In this document: in pieces, positions 55,804 through 64,000 of the stretch
Position numbering within the stretch: position 1 is the stretch's first letter
How the letters are laid out: each line of letters starts with the position of its first letter
DNA from: an uncultured Gemmatimonadales bacterium
Lineage (GTDB): Bacteria > Gemmatimonadota > Gemmatimonadetes > Longimicrobiales > Gaopeijiaceae
Length of the DNA stretch: 64,000 nucleotides
Reading direction: 5' to 3'
Assembly: GCA_937919655.1 (NCBI GenBank)
Contig: CALFPJ010000096.1
Span: 1 to 64,000 of the forward strand
Position numbers and translations under genes: made by a program
Notes under the pieces: generated by a model
Seen by the model: only the letters and a program-made list of their open reading frames with translations
What the model was told of the DNA's origin: nothing
The model's database searches: none

Positions 55804-58275
55804 CTATAAGAGGGCTACGGGATCACGATCCAGCGCTAGGCGCACGTCGCCGGCGGGAAGTCGGTACTGCTCCATCAGCGCTCGTGCCGCTGCTCCGAGC
55901 CGTCCTGGGGATTGGCTACGCATGAGAAAATGCCAACGCCAACGACTGTGGAGGCGCTCTATTGGCGCCGGCGCTGGCCCAACGAGTTCGACGCCCGCCC
56001 TTCCCGACCGCGTCCGGGCGGTGAGCCACTCCCTCATCCAAGCGGCGGCGGTCTCGGCGCCCGTCGCGGCAAGGGCCTGATCAGGACTGCTCACCACCAC
56101 GTTGACCAGGCGAACATGCGGGGGATACTCGGGGCGCGCCCGTTCGGCGAACTCTCGTTCGGCGAATCCGTCGAAGTCATGCGCGACGGCGGCCCTCACC
56201 GCGTAGTGCTCGGGGAGCGATGTCTGAATGATAACCTCGCCCCCCAGCACACCCCTACCCGCTCTGCCCGCGACCTGACTGAGTAGCTGAAACGTGCGCT
56301 CGCTCGCCCGAAAGTCCGGCAGGTGCATCCCTACGTCTGCGTTGACGACACCGACCAAGGTTACCCTGGGGAAATCCAGACCTTTGGCGATCATCTGCGT
56401 CCCGAGCAGGATATCTACCTCGCCGCTCTCGACTCGTTCGAGGATGCGCTGGTGGGCCCACTTCCCTGATGTGGTATCCACGTCCATACGCGCGATGCGT
56501 GCCTCCGGAAACGTCTCGGCGGCAACTCGCTCCACCTGTTCCGTGCCGAGGCCACGAAACGAAAGGTCGCCGGAGCCGCAACGGGGGCACCGCGACGGGG
56601 CCGGGGCCTCGAAGCGGCAATGGTGGCAGATGATCCGCTGCGTGACGCGATGATAGGTGAGGGATATGGAGCAATTCTCGCACTGCTCCACCTCTCCACA
56701 CTCGCGGCACTGCACGAAAGAAGAGTACCCTCGGCGGTTAAGTAGCAAGATGATCTGTTCGTTCTTGCGAAGCCGGACGTCCACCGCCGCGATCAACTCT
56801 TCCGACAGAACGCCCGCGCCGCGCGTGGGCTTCGGCGGGGGCTCAATGGAACCGGCGTGTCCTCTTCTGAGATCCACGAGTTCGACCTTGGGGAGACGCG
56901 CCCCACCCACACGTTCCGGCAGGAACAGATGGCTGAACTTCCCCGAACGAGCGTTATGCCAACTCTCGAGGGAAGGTGTCGCGCTGCCCAGCACACAGAC
57001 GGCGCCCACCGATCGAGCCCTCACCACAGCCAAGTCGCGGGCGAGGTATCGTGGGGCCTCGGATTGTTTGTAGCTCCCGTCGTGCTCCTCGTCGACGACG
57101 ATCACCCCAAGATTCGCCAAGGGAGCGAAGAGGGCGGATCGGGCCCCGACAGCAATGCTGCGCTGTCCGCTCCTGAGCTGGCGCCATGCGTCGTAGCGCT
57201 CGCCGTCGGAAAGGCCGGAGTGCAATACCGCGACCTGGTCTCCGAAGTGCGCCCGAAAACGGGACACCGTTTGCGGCGTTAGCGCGATCTCTGGCACAAG
57301 GACAATCGCAGTTTGACCTCGAGCGAGCGCCTCTCTAAGAAGCTCGATGTACACGAGCGTCTTCCCCGATCCGGTGATGCCCTGGAGGAGGAAGGGCGCC
57401 GGCGTCTTCTCAGCCAAGGCGACAATCATCCGATCAAGGGCCGCGCGTTGATAGGCGGTTGGTGTCAGCTGGGGCGGCGTCTGGATCGGCGCGTCAGCGA
57501 ACGGATCACGGAATTCCTCCTGGTCAGATAGGGCCACCAAGCTCTTTTCTTCCAGGGCCGCCACGACACTACGGCTGAACCCGGCCTCACCCGTGAGGCG
57601 CCCTAATTCGGCCACGCCCCCGCTGGATTCAAGCAGCTCGTATAACTCGCGCTGACGCGCCGCCCGACCAAAGGCCTCCTCCCGCCCGGAGAGCGTACCG
57701 AGTCGTCGGATGAGTCGGACCACTCTCCGAGTCTTCACTGACGGCGCGGGGGGTGGCACGGTCTCGTGGCGCACGACCCCCTTGGCTTCAAGCGAGCGCA
57801 CCTGAGGCCAGATCGATCCCAATCCCAATCGCTTGCGGAGGGTCTTCACTCGTTGGGGTTCGACCCTCTCCCTCAGAGCCTCGACAACCTTGGCCTCCCT
57901 CGCGGACAGGTCCTCGTTGGGCTCGTTCACGAGGGTCAGGTAGTCGCGCGACACATCGGAAAGCACGGAGGGCAGGGCCGTCCTCAACGCGATCCCAAGC
58001 GGAGTCACGTAGTAGTCGGCCATCCAACGACAGAGTTCCAGTAGCTCAGCGGGTACGCTGGGCTCGTCCTCCAGCACAGCGAGAACCGGGCGAACGCGCT
58101 CGATCTCGGCACCGGCTCCAGGGCCAACCACCCAACCTATGCGTTCCTCTTTACGAAACGGGACCAGAACTCGGGTGCCCGCCGGAGGCGCTTGTAGTGT
58201 GTCGACTCGGTAGGTAAACGTGCGATGGATGGGTAGCGGCAACGCTACCTCAACGCGGACCTCGGCTGGATTCAA
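55804..58275 (-). CDS. priA: Primosomal protein N' (replication restart helicase)
   Basis: An 823-residue PriA. Walker A FLLQGITGSGKTLVYIEL, DEEHDGSYKQ (DEAH-type box), the zinc-binding cysteines CRECGEVEQCENCSISLTYHRVT...CHHC...CPRCGSGDL, and the helicase C-terminal block MIAKGLDFPRVTLVGVVNADVG...AGRAGRG. It rebuilds stalled replication forks. Its N-terminal 3'-DNA-binding part (VEVALPLPIHRTFTYRVD) is clear. It overlaps the upstream M24 gene by 4 bp. Confidence 0.97.
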   Translation of the reverse strand: MNPAEVRVEVALPLPIHRTFTYRVDTLQAPPAGTRVLVPFRKEERIGWVVGPGAGAEIERVRPVLAVLEDEPSVPAELLELCRWMADYYVTPLGIALRTALPSVLSDVSRDYLTLVNEPNEDLSAREAKVVEALRERVEPQRVKTLRKRLGLGSIWPQVRSLEAKGVVRHETVPPPAPSVKTRRVVRLIRRLGTLSGREEAFGRAARQRELYELLESSGGVAELGRLTGEAGFSRSVVAALEEKSLVALSDQEEFRDPFADAPIQTPPQLTPTAYQRAALDRMIVALAEKTPAPFLLQGITGSGKTLVYIELLREALARGQTAIVLVPEIALTPQTVSRFRAHFGDQVAVLHSGLSDGERYDAWRQLRSGQRSIAVGARSALFAPLANLGVIVVDEEHDGSYKQSEAPRYLARDLAVVRARSVGAVCVLGSATPSLESWHNARSGKFSHLFLPERVGGARLPKVELVDLRRGHAGSIEPPPKPTRGAGVLSEELIAAVDVRLRKNEQIILLLNRRGYSSFVQCRECGEVEQCENCSISLTYHRVTQRIICHHCRFEAPAPSRCPRCGSGDLSFRGLGTEQVERVAAETFPEARIARMDVDTTSGKWAHQRILERVESGEVDILLGTQMIAKGLDFPRVTLVGVVNADVGMHLPDFRASERTFQLLSQVAGRAGRGVLGGEVIIQTSLPEHYAVRAAVAHDFDGFAEREFAERARPEYPPHVRLVNVVVSSPDQALAATGAETAAAWMREWLTARTRSGRAGVELVGPAPAPIERLHSRWRWHFLMRSQSPGRLGAAARALMEQYRLPAGDVRLALDRDPVALL

Positions 58276-59468
58276 TCGCCGTCCAGGAGCAAAAAGATTT
58301 CCTTTTGGATTTGAGACGGAGTGACCTCGGGTCCTGCCACACTCCAGTGTACATTGATCTCGCTGCGAATCCCGATGTCGTCCCAGAGGTAGATGCCGGG
58401 CTCAACCGAGAATCCGACGCCTGGCACCAGCAGCCGGTCATCGCGGCTCTCCAGGTTGTCCAGATTGGGCCCACTCCCATGGAGGTCGATGTCCATCGAG
58501 TGGCCGGTGCGGTGTACGAAGAACTCGCCGTAGCCACGTTCGGTGATGACCTGGCGAGACACATCATCCACCTCGAAGCCGCGCACGTCCTGCCCAGCGT
58601 CAAAGCGCTCTTGAAGGAAGGTCACCGCAGCATCGCGAGCATCGCGCACTGCCTCCCAAATTTCCTGCGTGCGTGCATCGACTTTCGCACCCATGAAGCC
58701 CATCCACGTCTGGTCCGCGTACACCATGCCCGGAAACGCACCCCAAAGGTCGATGAGGAGCAGATCCCCACGATTGATGGTCTCCCCTGCGCCAATCGGG
58801 GCATAGTGGGAATCCGCCGCGCGCGGTCCGATGGCAACAATACATGAGGGCCTCATCACGAGGCCCGACGCCTTCAATTCCGTGGTGATCCACTTGGTGA
58901 GCGCTCCCTCATTGGTGGGGGCCCCCGCCTTGATGGCCTCTGCCGCTCGCTCAAAGGCTCGACGAGCGATTTCAGCAACGATCTCAGAGGCCTCGCGATG
59001 TCGCTCCCGCTGCTCTGTCGTCCATACCGAGTGGAACCTCGAAACCAGATCGCCTGAACTCGTAGCCTCGACACCCATGCCCAGGAGAAGGCCCACGACC
59101 CCGCCCGGCACATAGTCCAACGTCGGCACCGCGGCGCCCGGGGAGACCTCCATCGCTAGACGGCCATGATCACCGACGAGTTCAGCGAGCTGGTCCTCCA
59201 TGTCCTTCCACCCGGAGTACTTTCGGAACGCGAACGGCCAGTGCCGCCACGAAGACGCCTCAATCGCATGGATCATCGCGACCGGCTCGCCCTCAGCCGG
59301 AATCAAGATGAACGCCCTGCGCGTGGTCTTACCTAGCCCTAGCAGCTGCACGGCAATCGGGTTGAGTCCGTGGAATTCGTAGAGAAGCCACCCATCCAGG
59401 CCTGCGGTCCGAATGGCTTGTTGGACGCGTTCAATACCTTCCGGCGTGCAAAGAAGTGCAGTGCTCAC
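58272..59468 (-). CDS. M24 family metallopeptidase (Xaa-Pro peptidase-like)
   Basis: 398 residues of the pita-bread fold. Metal ligands Asp in LLLIDLWGAFPGMVYADQTW, His in FVHRTGHSMD, Glu in SVEPGIYL and Glu in IRSEINVHW. The N-terminal domain is shorter than in the PepP at 36 kb. Closest to Xaa-Pro dipeptidase/aminopeptidase proteins of unknown preference. Overlaps priA (ATGA-type). Confidence 0.9.
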   Translation of the reverse strand: MSTALLCTPEGIERVQQAIRTAGLDGWLLYEFHGLNPIAVQLLGLGKTTRRAFILIPAEGEPVAMIHAIEASSWRHWPFAFRKYSGWKDMEDQLAELVGDHGRLAMEVSPGAAVPTLDYVPGGVVGLLLGMGVEATSSGDLVSRFHSVWTTEQRERHREASEIVAEIARRAFERAAEAIKAGAPTNEGALTKWITTELKASGLVMRPSCIVAIGPRAADSHYAPIGAGETINRGDLLLIDLWGAFPGMVYADQTWMGFMGAKVDARTQEIWEAVRDARDAAVTFLQERFDAGQDVRGFEVDDVSRQVITERGYGEFFVHRTGHSMDIDLHGSGPNLDNLESRDDRLLVPGVGFSVEPGIYLWDDIGIRSEINVHWSVAGPEVTPSQIQKEIFLLLDGD

Positions 59469-59516
59469 GTGGCTGACTCGACTCTTGATATTGTGGTTCG
59501 GGCGGGACGATCCCGC

Positions 59517-60590
59517 TCAAATTTGTTCGCCTTCGTTCCCGAAGAGCGGAAGACCGGCGGTCTCGGTACCCTCCGCCCCAGACTCAGCAGACGCCTTCGG
59601 CGCGACTTTTTTTTCGTACGCCGCGTCGTCCACTGCCTCGGCGGCCTTTGGATGCTCAGCGGCCATCGCTGGTTCAGACTCCGCGGCCGGAGTCTCAGTG
59701 CTGCCCTGCACCGACCCTTCTTTCCGGCCCTTCAGTAGGTCGAGCCCAAGAATCCGCTCCCGCGTGAGCAATCGATGCACCTCCCGCTCACGTGTCAGCA
59801 AGGTGCGGACGCCCTTCCAACCCCACCGAGCCCAAGCCCTCCTCAGGATGCCGATCTTCTCAGTCAAGGTGAAGAGTTCGGCAAAATCGAGGAACGGCTT
59901 CACGACCGCCGAGCGAAACGCAGTCTCCTCATCGGACCAATCTTGGACAAGGAGCTCCTCCACCCCCTGTTCGCGGAGAAGGCGCTTCCATTCCACGACC
60001 ATGAGCGGTTGGGCACCAAGATGTGCCGCCAGTACAACGCGACGCACTTCCTCGACCGGCGCTTTCCACACCAGTTGCACAAGGACCACAAAGCCCCCCG
60101 GCTTGGAGACCCTGACAAGCTCACGTATCGCATCTGCGGGATCGCAGTGATTGGCTAGGCCGATTTCACCGACAACGACGTCAAAGATCTCGTCACGGTA
60201 GGGGAGCGCGTCTGACCGTCCTGTCTGGAATTGGAGTCTGTCGCCGAGTCCATCATCGCGACTACGCCCTTCTGCAAACTCGACCATCGTGGGGTCGGCG
60301 TCGACGCCAGATCCCTGCACACAGAATTCGGTCACGAAGTAGCCGAGCGAAACACCCTTGCCGCAGGCAACGTGAAGGACTTCGTCGTCCGCCGACATCT
60401 CCGTCAACAACGCGATCTGGCGGTAGAGATCTACTCCTCCAGGAGGAAACAGGAGACGTGGACTCAACCGCACCAAGTCGAGCATGGAAGGAACAGTCGA
60501 CGCTTGCACGTCCGTTCCGGGTTCGTTTGATGGCATGGAAAGGAAAGCTACGGAGCGGGACGGCAGGGGCAACGGCACCGCAGTCATCAT
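59517..60590 (-). CDS. Class I SAM-dependent methyltransferase
   Basis: 357 residues. Methyltransferase core at ~70-190: VLHVACGKGVSLGYF (motif I, with a Cys instead of the second Gly), GVDADPTMVEFAEGR, FDVVVGEIGLANHCDPADAIRELVRVSKPGGFVVLVQ. The last ~80 residues are Ala/Glu-rich low complexity. Substrate is unknown. Confidence 0.8.
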   Translation of the reverse strand: MMTAVPLPLPSRSVAFLSMPSNEPGTDVQASTVPSMLDLVRLSPRLLFPPGGVDLYRQIALLTEMSADDEVLHVACGKGVSLGYFVTEFCVQGSGVDADPTMVEFAEGRSRDDGLGDRLQFQTGRSDALPYRDEIFDVVVGEIGLANHCDPADAIRELVRVSKPGGFVVLVQLVWKAPVEEVRRVVLAAHLGAQPLMVVEWKRLLREQGVEELLVQDWSDEETAFRSAVVKPFLDFAELFTLTEKIGILRRAWARWGWKGVRTLLTREREVHRLLTRERILGLDLLKGRKEGSVQGSTETPAAESEPAMAAEHPKAAEAVDDAAYEKKVAPKASAESGAEGTETAGLPLFGNEGEQI

Positions 60591-60621
60591 CTCCGCCTCG
60601 GACTCGAATACCCTGAAACCG

Positions 60622-61596
60622 TTAGGGTTTCTCCAGCCCGGCCAACGCTCGGATCACCGACACGGCCCCCAAACCCAGACGCTTCGGGTCATACCCGCCC
60701 TCCAGCAGCGCCACGACACGACCGCCACAGCCGGCCGCTGCGACCTCGATCACATACCTCGTCATCGCGTACAGGTCGTCGGGCTCCAGCAAGAGGTCCC
60801 CCAGCGGGTCTCCGGCCATCGCGTCAAAACCCGCTGACACCAGCACGAAGTCCGGCCGGAAACGCTCTAGGGCGGCATCGATCGCCGCTTCGAAGCTGGC
60901 TCGGTGCTCCGCCGCGGAGGTGCCCCCCGGCAGCGGCACATTCAGCGTGTAGCCGATCCCGCCGCCGACGCCGGTCTCCTCAGCCGCGCCACTGCCGGGA
61001 TAGTGGGGCCACTGATGCAGCGAAAGAAAGAACACCGAAGGGTCTGACAGAAACACGTCTTGGGTGCCGTTTCCGTGGTGCACGTCCCAATCCACAATCA
61101 GCACACGCTCGGCGTGTCCATGAGCCTGCAGCCATCGCGCAGTAACCGCCACGTTATTGAAGAGACAAAATCCCATCGCCTGATCGGGGGTGGCGTGGTG
61201 CCCTGGGGGTCGGGTCGCCACAAACGCGTTTCCGATTTTGCCTTCCGCGACCGCACGCGCAGCCGCGATGGCGGTGCCGGCACTGCCGACCGCGGCCTCC
61301 CACGAGGCGGAGGAGACCCTGGTGTCGCCATCGATCGCTACAATCGTCTCGGACTCCGCAGCCATCGCGCAGGCTGAGCGCACAACGTCGATCTGGCTGG
61401 AGGTGTGCACTCGCAACAGGTCCTCAACGGAGGCCACTTCCGCCGGCATCTGTTCCACATGACCGTGCAGCGTCAGCAGGTCTTTACCGACGGATGACGC
61501 GAGCGCCCGCAGGCGACCCTGGTGTTCCGGATGCGCCCACCCCGTGTCATGAAGGGATGACGAGGGATGCAGATAAAAGCCGGTGGGGCCACTCAT
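60622..61596 (-). CDS. Histone deacetylase-like / acetylpolyamine amidohydrolase
   Basis: 324 residues of the zinc deacetylase family: WAHPEHQGRL start, ATRPPGHHATPDQAMGFCLFNN (active-site His pair), LIVDWDVHHGNGTQDVF and LVSAGFDAMAGDPLG, which carry the zinc ligands. Bacterial members remove acetyl groups from polyamines, acetoin-pathway or other compounds. It is upstream of nothing obvious; carB lies behind it on the same strand. Confidence 0.92.
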   Translation of the reverse strand: MSGPTGFYLHPSSSLHDTGWAHPEHQGRLRALASSVGKDLLTLHGHVEQMPAEVASVEDLLRVHTSSQIDVVRSACAMAAESETIVAIDGDTRVSSASWEAAVGSAGTAIAAARAVAEGKIGNAFVATRPPGHHATPDQAMGFCLFNNVAVTARWLQAHGHAERVLIVDWDVHHGNGTQDVFLSDPSVFFLSLHQWPHYPGSGAAEETGVGGGIGYTLNVPLPGGTSAAEHRASFEAAIDAALERFRPDFVLVSAGFDAMAGDPLGDLLLEPDDLYAMTRYVIEVAAAGCGGRVVALLEGGYDPKRLGLGAVSVIRALAGLEKP

Positions 61597-61627
61597 GAAC
61601 TCAACCTCCTGCCGACTGACACGTACG

Positions 61628-64000
61628 TCAGTCCCCGCCCGCGCCGACAGACAACGAAGCGATACGCTCTTGGAGCGAACGAACCTCCCGCTCGCGCGAC
61701 CTGAGCGCGATCATCGCGTCGCATGCGGCGGAGGTGGCCGACATCGTCGTGAGGTACGGGACCTTGTAGGTGATCGCGGCCCGTCGCATGGCGTAGTCAT
61801 CATACTGCGACTGTTTCCCGAGCGGCGTGTTGATCAACAAAGCCACTTCGCCCGAGACGATCAGATCCACAATGTTCGGCCGATTTTCACCGACCTTGAA
61901 GACAGGTTCTGCCGGCACACCGAGCCGCGCGAGATACTCACGCGTCCCCTTCGTCGCCATGATCGTGAAGCCCATATCGTGGAAGCGCCGCAGGATAGGC
62001 GTAACGGTCGCCTTATCCCCGTCGTTGACCGTGACGATCACTCTCCCCGAGTCAGGCAGCACATTCCCAGCGGACACCTGCGCCTTGGCGAACGCCATGC
62101 CGAATGAGTCGTCGAAGCCCATGACCTCACCCGTCGAGCGCATCTCGGGGCCGAGAAGGACGTCCACATCGAAGCGGTTAAACGGGAACGCGGCCTCTTT
62201 CACCGCGACCCCTGGCACCGGCGGCTCCTCAGGCACGTTGAGGTCCGCAAGCCGCTCGCCTGCCATGATCCGCGCCGCGAGTCGGGCCAACGGCACCCCG
62301 GTCGCCTTGCTCACGAAGGGGACGGTTCGCGAAGCCCGCGGGTTCACCTCTAAGACGTACACGACGTCGCCTTTGATGGCGTACTGCACGTTCATCAAGC
62401 CGACGACCCCCAATTCAAGCGCGAACTTGCGGGTCAAAGAGCGGATTTCATCCAGCACAGGGCCGGACAGCAGATAGGGTGGCAGCACACACGCCGAGTC
62501 GCCGGAGTGCACTCCCGCGTCTTCGATGTGCTGCATAATGCCGCCGATGACCACATCGGTTCCGTCGCACAACGCGTCGACATCGGCCTCGAAGGCGTCT
62601 TCGAGGAAGGAGTCCACCAACACCGGATGGTCTGCGGAAGCCTGGAATGCTTCAGCGAAGTAGCGCTCCAGCGCGGGCTCGTCGTAGACGATGCGCATCG
62701 CGCGTCCCCCGAGCACGTAGCTCGGACGAACAAGGACAGGGAAGCCGATCCTGCGCGCGACCTCGATCGCCTCTTCTTCGCTGCGCGCCATGCCGTTGTC
62801 CGGCGTACGCGCCCCAATCTTCCGGCAGACCTCGTCGAAGCGGTCCCGATCCTCCGCTCTGTCGATCGCCTCGACCGACGTTCCCAAAATTGGCGCGCCC
62901 AGCGCTTCTAACGCGTGCGCCAAGTTGAGCGGAGTCTGACCCCCAAGGGACACGATCACGCCCTTCGGCTTTTCGAGGTGCAGAATCTCCAAGACGTCTT
63001 CAAGCGTGAGGGGCTCGAAGTAGAGCTTGTCACTGACGTCGAAGTCGGTAGAGACCGTCTCCGGATTTGAGTTGATCATGATCGTCTCGTAGCCCGCCTC
63101 GCGGAGCGCCAAGACCGCCTGCACACAGCAATAGTCGAATTCGATGCCCTGCCCGATTCGGTTCGGCCCACTACCCAGGATCACGATCTTTTCCCGATCC
63201 GACGGCTTGCTCTCGTTTTCGTCCTCGTAGGACGAATAATAATACGGGGTGGCCGCAGGGAATTCGCCGGCGCACGTGTCGACAACGTTGTACGTCGGGC
63301 GAATGCCTAAACTCCAACGGCGCTTCCGCACGTCAGCCTCGGTCTCTCCACGTAGTTCAGCGAGTTGTCGGTCGCCAAAACCCTCGCGCTTCATGCGACG
63401 CAGCAGGTCGGGCGAGACCTCGGTGGCCTCGGCGTAGCGCTGCTCCCATTCCAGGATCTGTCGCAACTGATCCAGGAACCATCGGTCGATCTTGGTTGCC
63501 GCGAAGATCTCTTCCGTCGTGAGACCAGCCAGCATCGCCCGCTTCAGCTGATAAGGCCGGTTCGGCGTAGGGCGGCTGATCGCCTTGATAAGCGTTGAGG
63601 TGTCCCCATCAGCGAGCCCGTCGTCCTTCAACGTCTTGCCGATCACCCAGCCGTGGCGCCCCGTCTCCAGACCTCGGAAACCCTTTTGCCAGGCACTCCG
63701 CAACGTGCGCCCGATCGCCATGGTCTCCCCGACCGACTTCATCTGCACGCCAAGCGTGTCGTCGACTTCCGGAAATTTCTCAAATGCGAACCGAGGGAGC
63801 TTTACCACCGTGTAGTCCAGGACCGGCTCGAAGGAGGCGGGCGTGCTCTTGGTGATGTCGTTCGGCAGTTCGTTCAGTAGATACCCGACAGCGAGCTTGG
63901 CACCCACTCGGGCGATGGGGAAGCCGGTCGCTTTGGATGCCAGCGCCGACGAGCGTGACACCCGCGGATTCATCTCGACAACGAGTAGATCCCCGTTGTC
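61628..64000 (-). CDS. carB: Carbamoyl-phosphate synthase large chain, C-terminal part (5' end outside window)
   Basis: The frame is open through the window edge (VVEMNPRVSRSSALASKATGFPIA). About 790 residues are present: the end of the first ATP-grasp (carboxyphosphate) half, the oligomerisation region (LKRAMLAGLTTEEIFAATKIDRWFLDQL), the second ATP-grasp half (KIVILGSGPNRIGQGIEFDYCCV, PLNLAHALEALG, LEVNPRASRTVPFVSKATGVPLA) and the C-terminal allosteric domain (NDGDKATVTPILRRFHDMGFTIMATKGTREYL). It makes carbamoyl phosphate for arginine and pyrimidines; the amidotransferase partner is not in view. Confidence 0.97.
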   Translation of the reverse strand, partial: DNGDLLVVEMNPRVSRSSALASKATGFPIARVGAKLAVGYLLNELPNDITKSTPASFEPVLDYTVVKLPRFAFEKFPEVDDTLGVQMKSVGETMAIGRTLRSAWQKGFRGLETGRHGWVIGKTLKDDGLADGDTSTLIKAISRPTPNRPYQLKRAMLAGLTTEEIFAATKIDRWFLDQLRQILEWEQRYAEATEVSPDLLRRMKREGFGDRQLAELRGETEADVRKRRWSLGIRPTYNVVDTCAGEFPAATPYYYSSYEDENESKPSDREKIVILGSGPNRIGQGIEFDYCCVQAVLALREAGYETIMINSNPETVSTDFDVSDKLYFEPLTLEDVLEILHLEKPKGVIVSLGGQTPLNLAHALEALGAPILGTSVEAIDRAEDRDRFDEVCRKIGARTPDNGMARSEEEAIEVARRIGFPVLVRPSYVLGGRAMRIVYDEPALERYFAEAFQASADHPVLVDSFLEDAFEADVDALCDGTDVVIGGIMQHIEDAGVHSGDSACVLPPYLLSGPVLDEIRSLTRKFALELGVVGLMNVQYAIKGDVVYVLEVNPRASRTVPFVSKATGVPLARLAARIMAGERLADLNVPEEPPVPGVAVKEAAFPFNRFDVDVLLGPEMRSTGEVMGFDDSFGMAFAKAQVSAGNVLPDSGRVIVTVNDGDKATVTPILRRFHDMGFTIMATKGTREYLARLGVPAEPVFKVGENRPNIVDLIVSGEVALLINTPLGKQSQYDDYAMRRAAITYKVPYLTTMSATSAACDAMIALRSREREVRSLQERIASLSVGAGGD

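Overview
The window looks like a chromosomal segment of a GC-rich Gram-negative bacterium, most likely Gemmatimonadota or a close relative in the FCB group. The support is inference from content: a 2030-residue SprA/Sov-type outer-membrane translocon, LptF/LptG permeases, a TonB receptor with a carboxypeptidase-regulatory-like partner, an ABC-2 permease fused to a CPBP protease, DAP-type lysine/peptidoglycan biosynthesis and many secreted hydrolases. Genes are dense, mostly in short same-strand runs with 1-8 bp overlaps. I see no rRNA, tRNA, insertion sequence, prophage or CRISPR array.

Layout. 0-2.7 kb: a truncated unknown ORF, a flavin reductase, a LysM/M15-like peptidase and a superoxide dismutase. 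2.7-9.4 kb: dinB-btpA operon, Na+/alanine symporter, acyl desaturase, exported M20 amidohydrolase. 9.4-12 kb: an ArsR-methyltransferase fusion regulator followed by ahcY and a strong terminator. 12-14.7 kb: a decaying esterase, a TauE exporter, a nonsense-interrupted small gene, and a gene-free stretch with a 29-bp inverted repeat and a G-quadruplex-prone tract. 14.7-19.6 kb: type IV pilus/secretion genes pilB-pilT-pilC (pilB apparently frameshifted near its start) and a ComEA-like DNA-binding protein. 19.6-28.4 kb: giant SprA, then lptF-lptG. 28.5-36.2 kb: a DapF homologue lacking both catalytic cysteines, then a SAM-II-like riboswitch with intrinsic terminator in front of metH and a homocysteine methyltransferase-MTHFR fusion, and a second MTHFR-like protein. 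36-45.8 kb: prolidase, TonB receptor, phosphodiester glycosidase lipoprotein, threonine synthase and ABC/CPBP transporter. 45.9-53.6 kb: two ECF sigma modules, one with a PDZ protein and one upstream of a MacAB-like exporter. 53.7-64 kb: QueD-like protein, HNH nuclease, PriA, M24 peptidase, methyltransferase, histone-deacetylase-like protein and the C-terminal part of CarB.

A recurring theme is the activated-methyl cycle: SAH hydrolase under a probable SAH/SAM-responsive repressor at 9.4-11.9 kb, and methionine resynthesis under a probable SAM riboswitch at 29.5-35.2 kb. The riboswitch carries all the conserved SAM-II core segments, shows a compensatory base-pair change in the pseudoknot, contains an extra hairpin and controls a terminator; it is the strongest lead in the window. 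Three genes (esterase at 12 kb, small gene at 13.9 kb, pilB at 18.8 kb) carry single-base disruptions, so either local gene decay or assembly indels should be considered.
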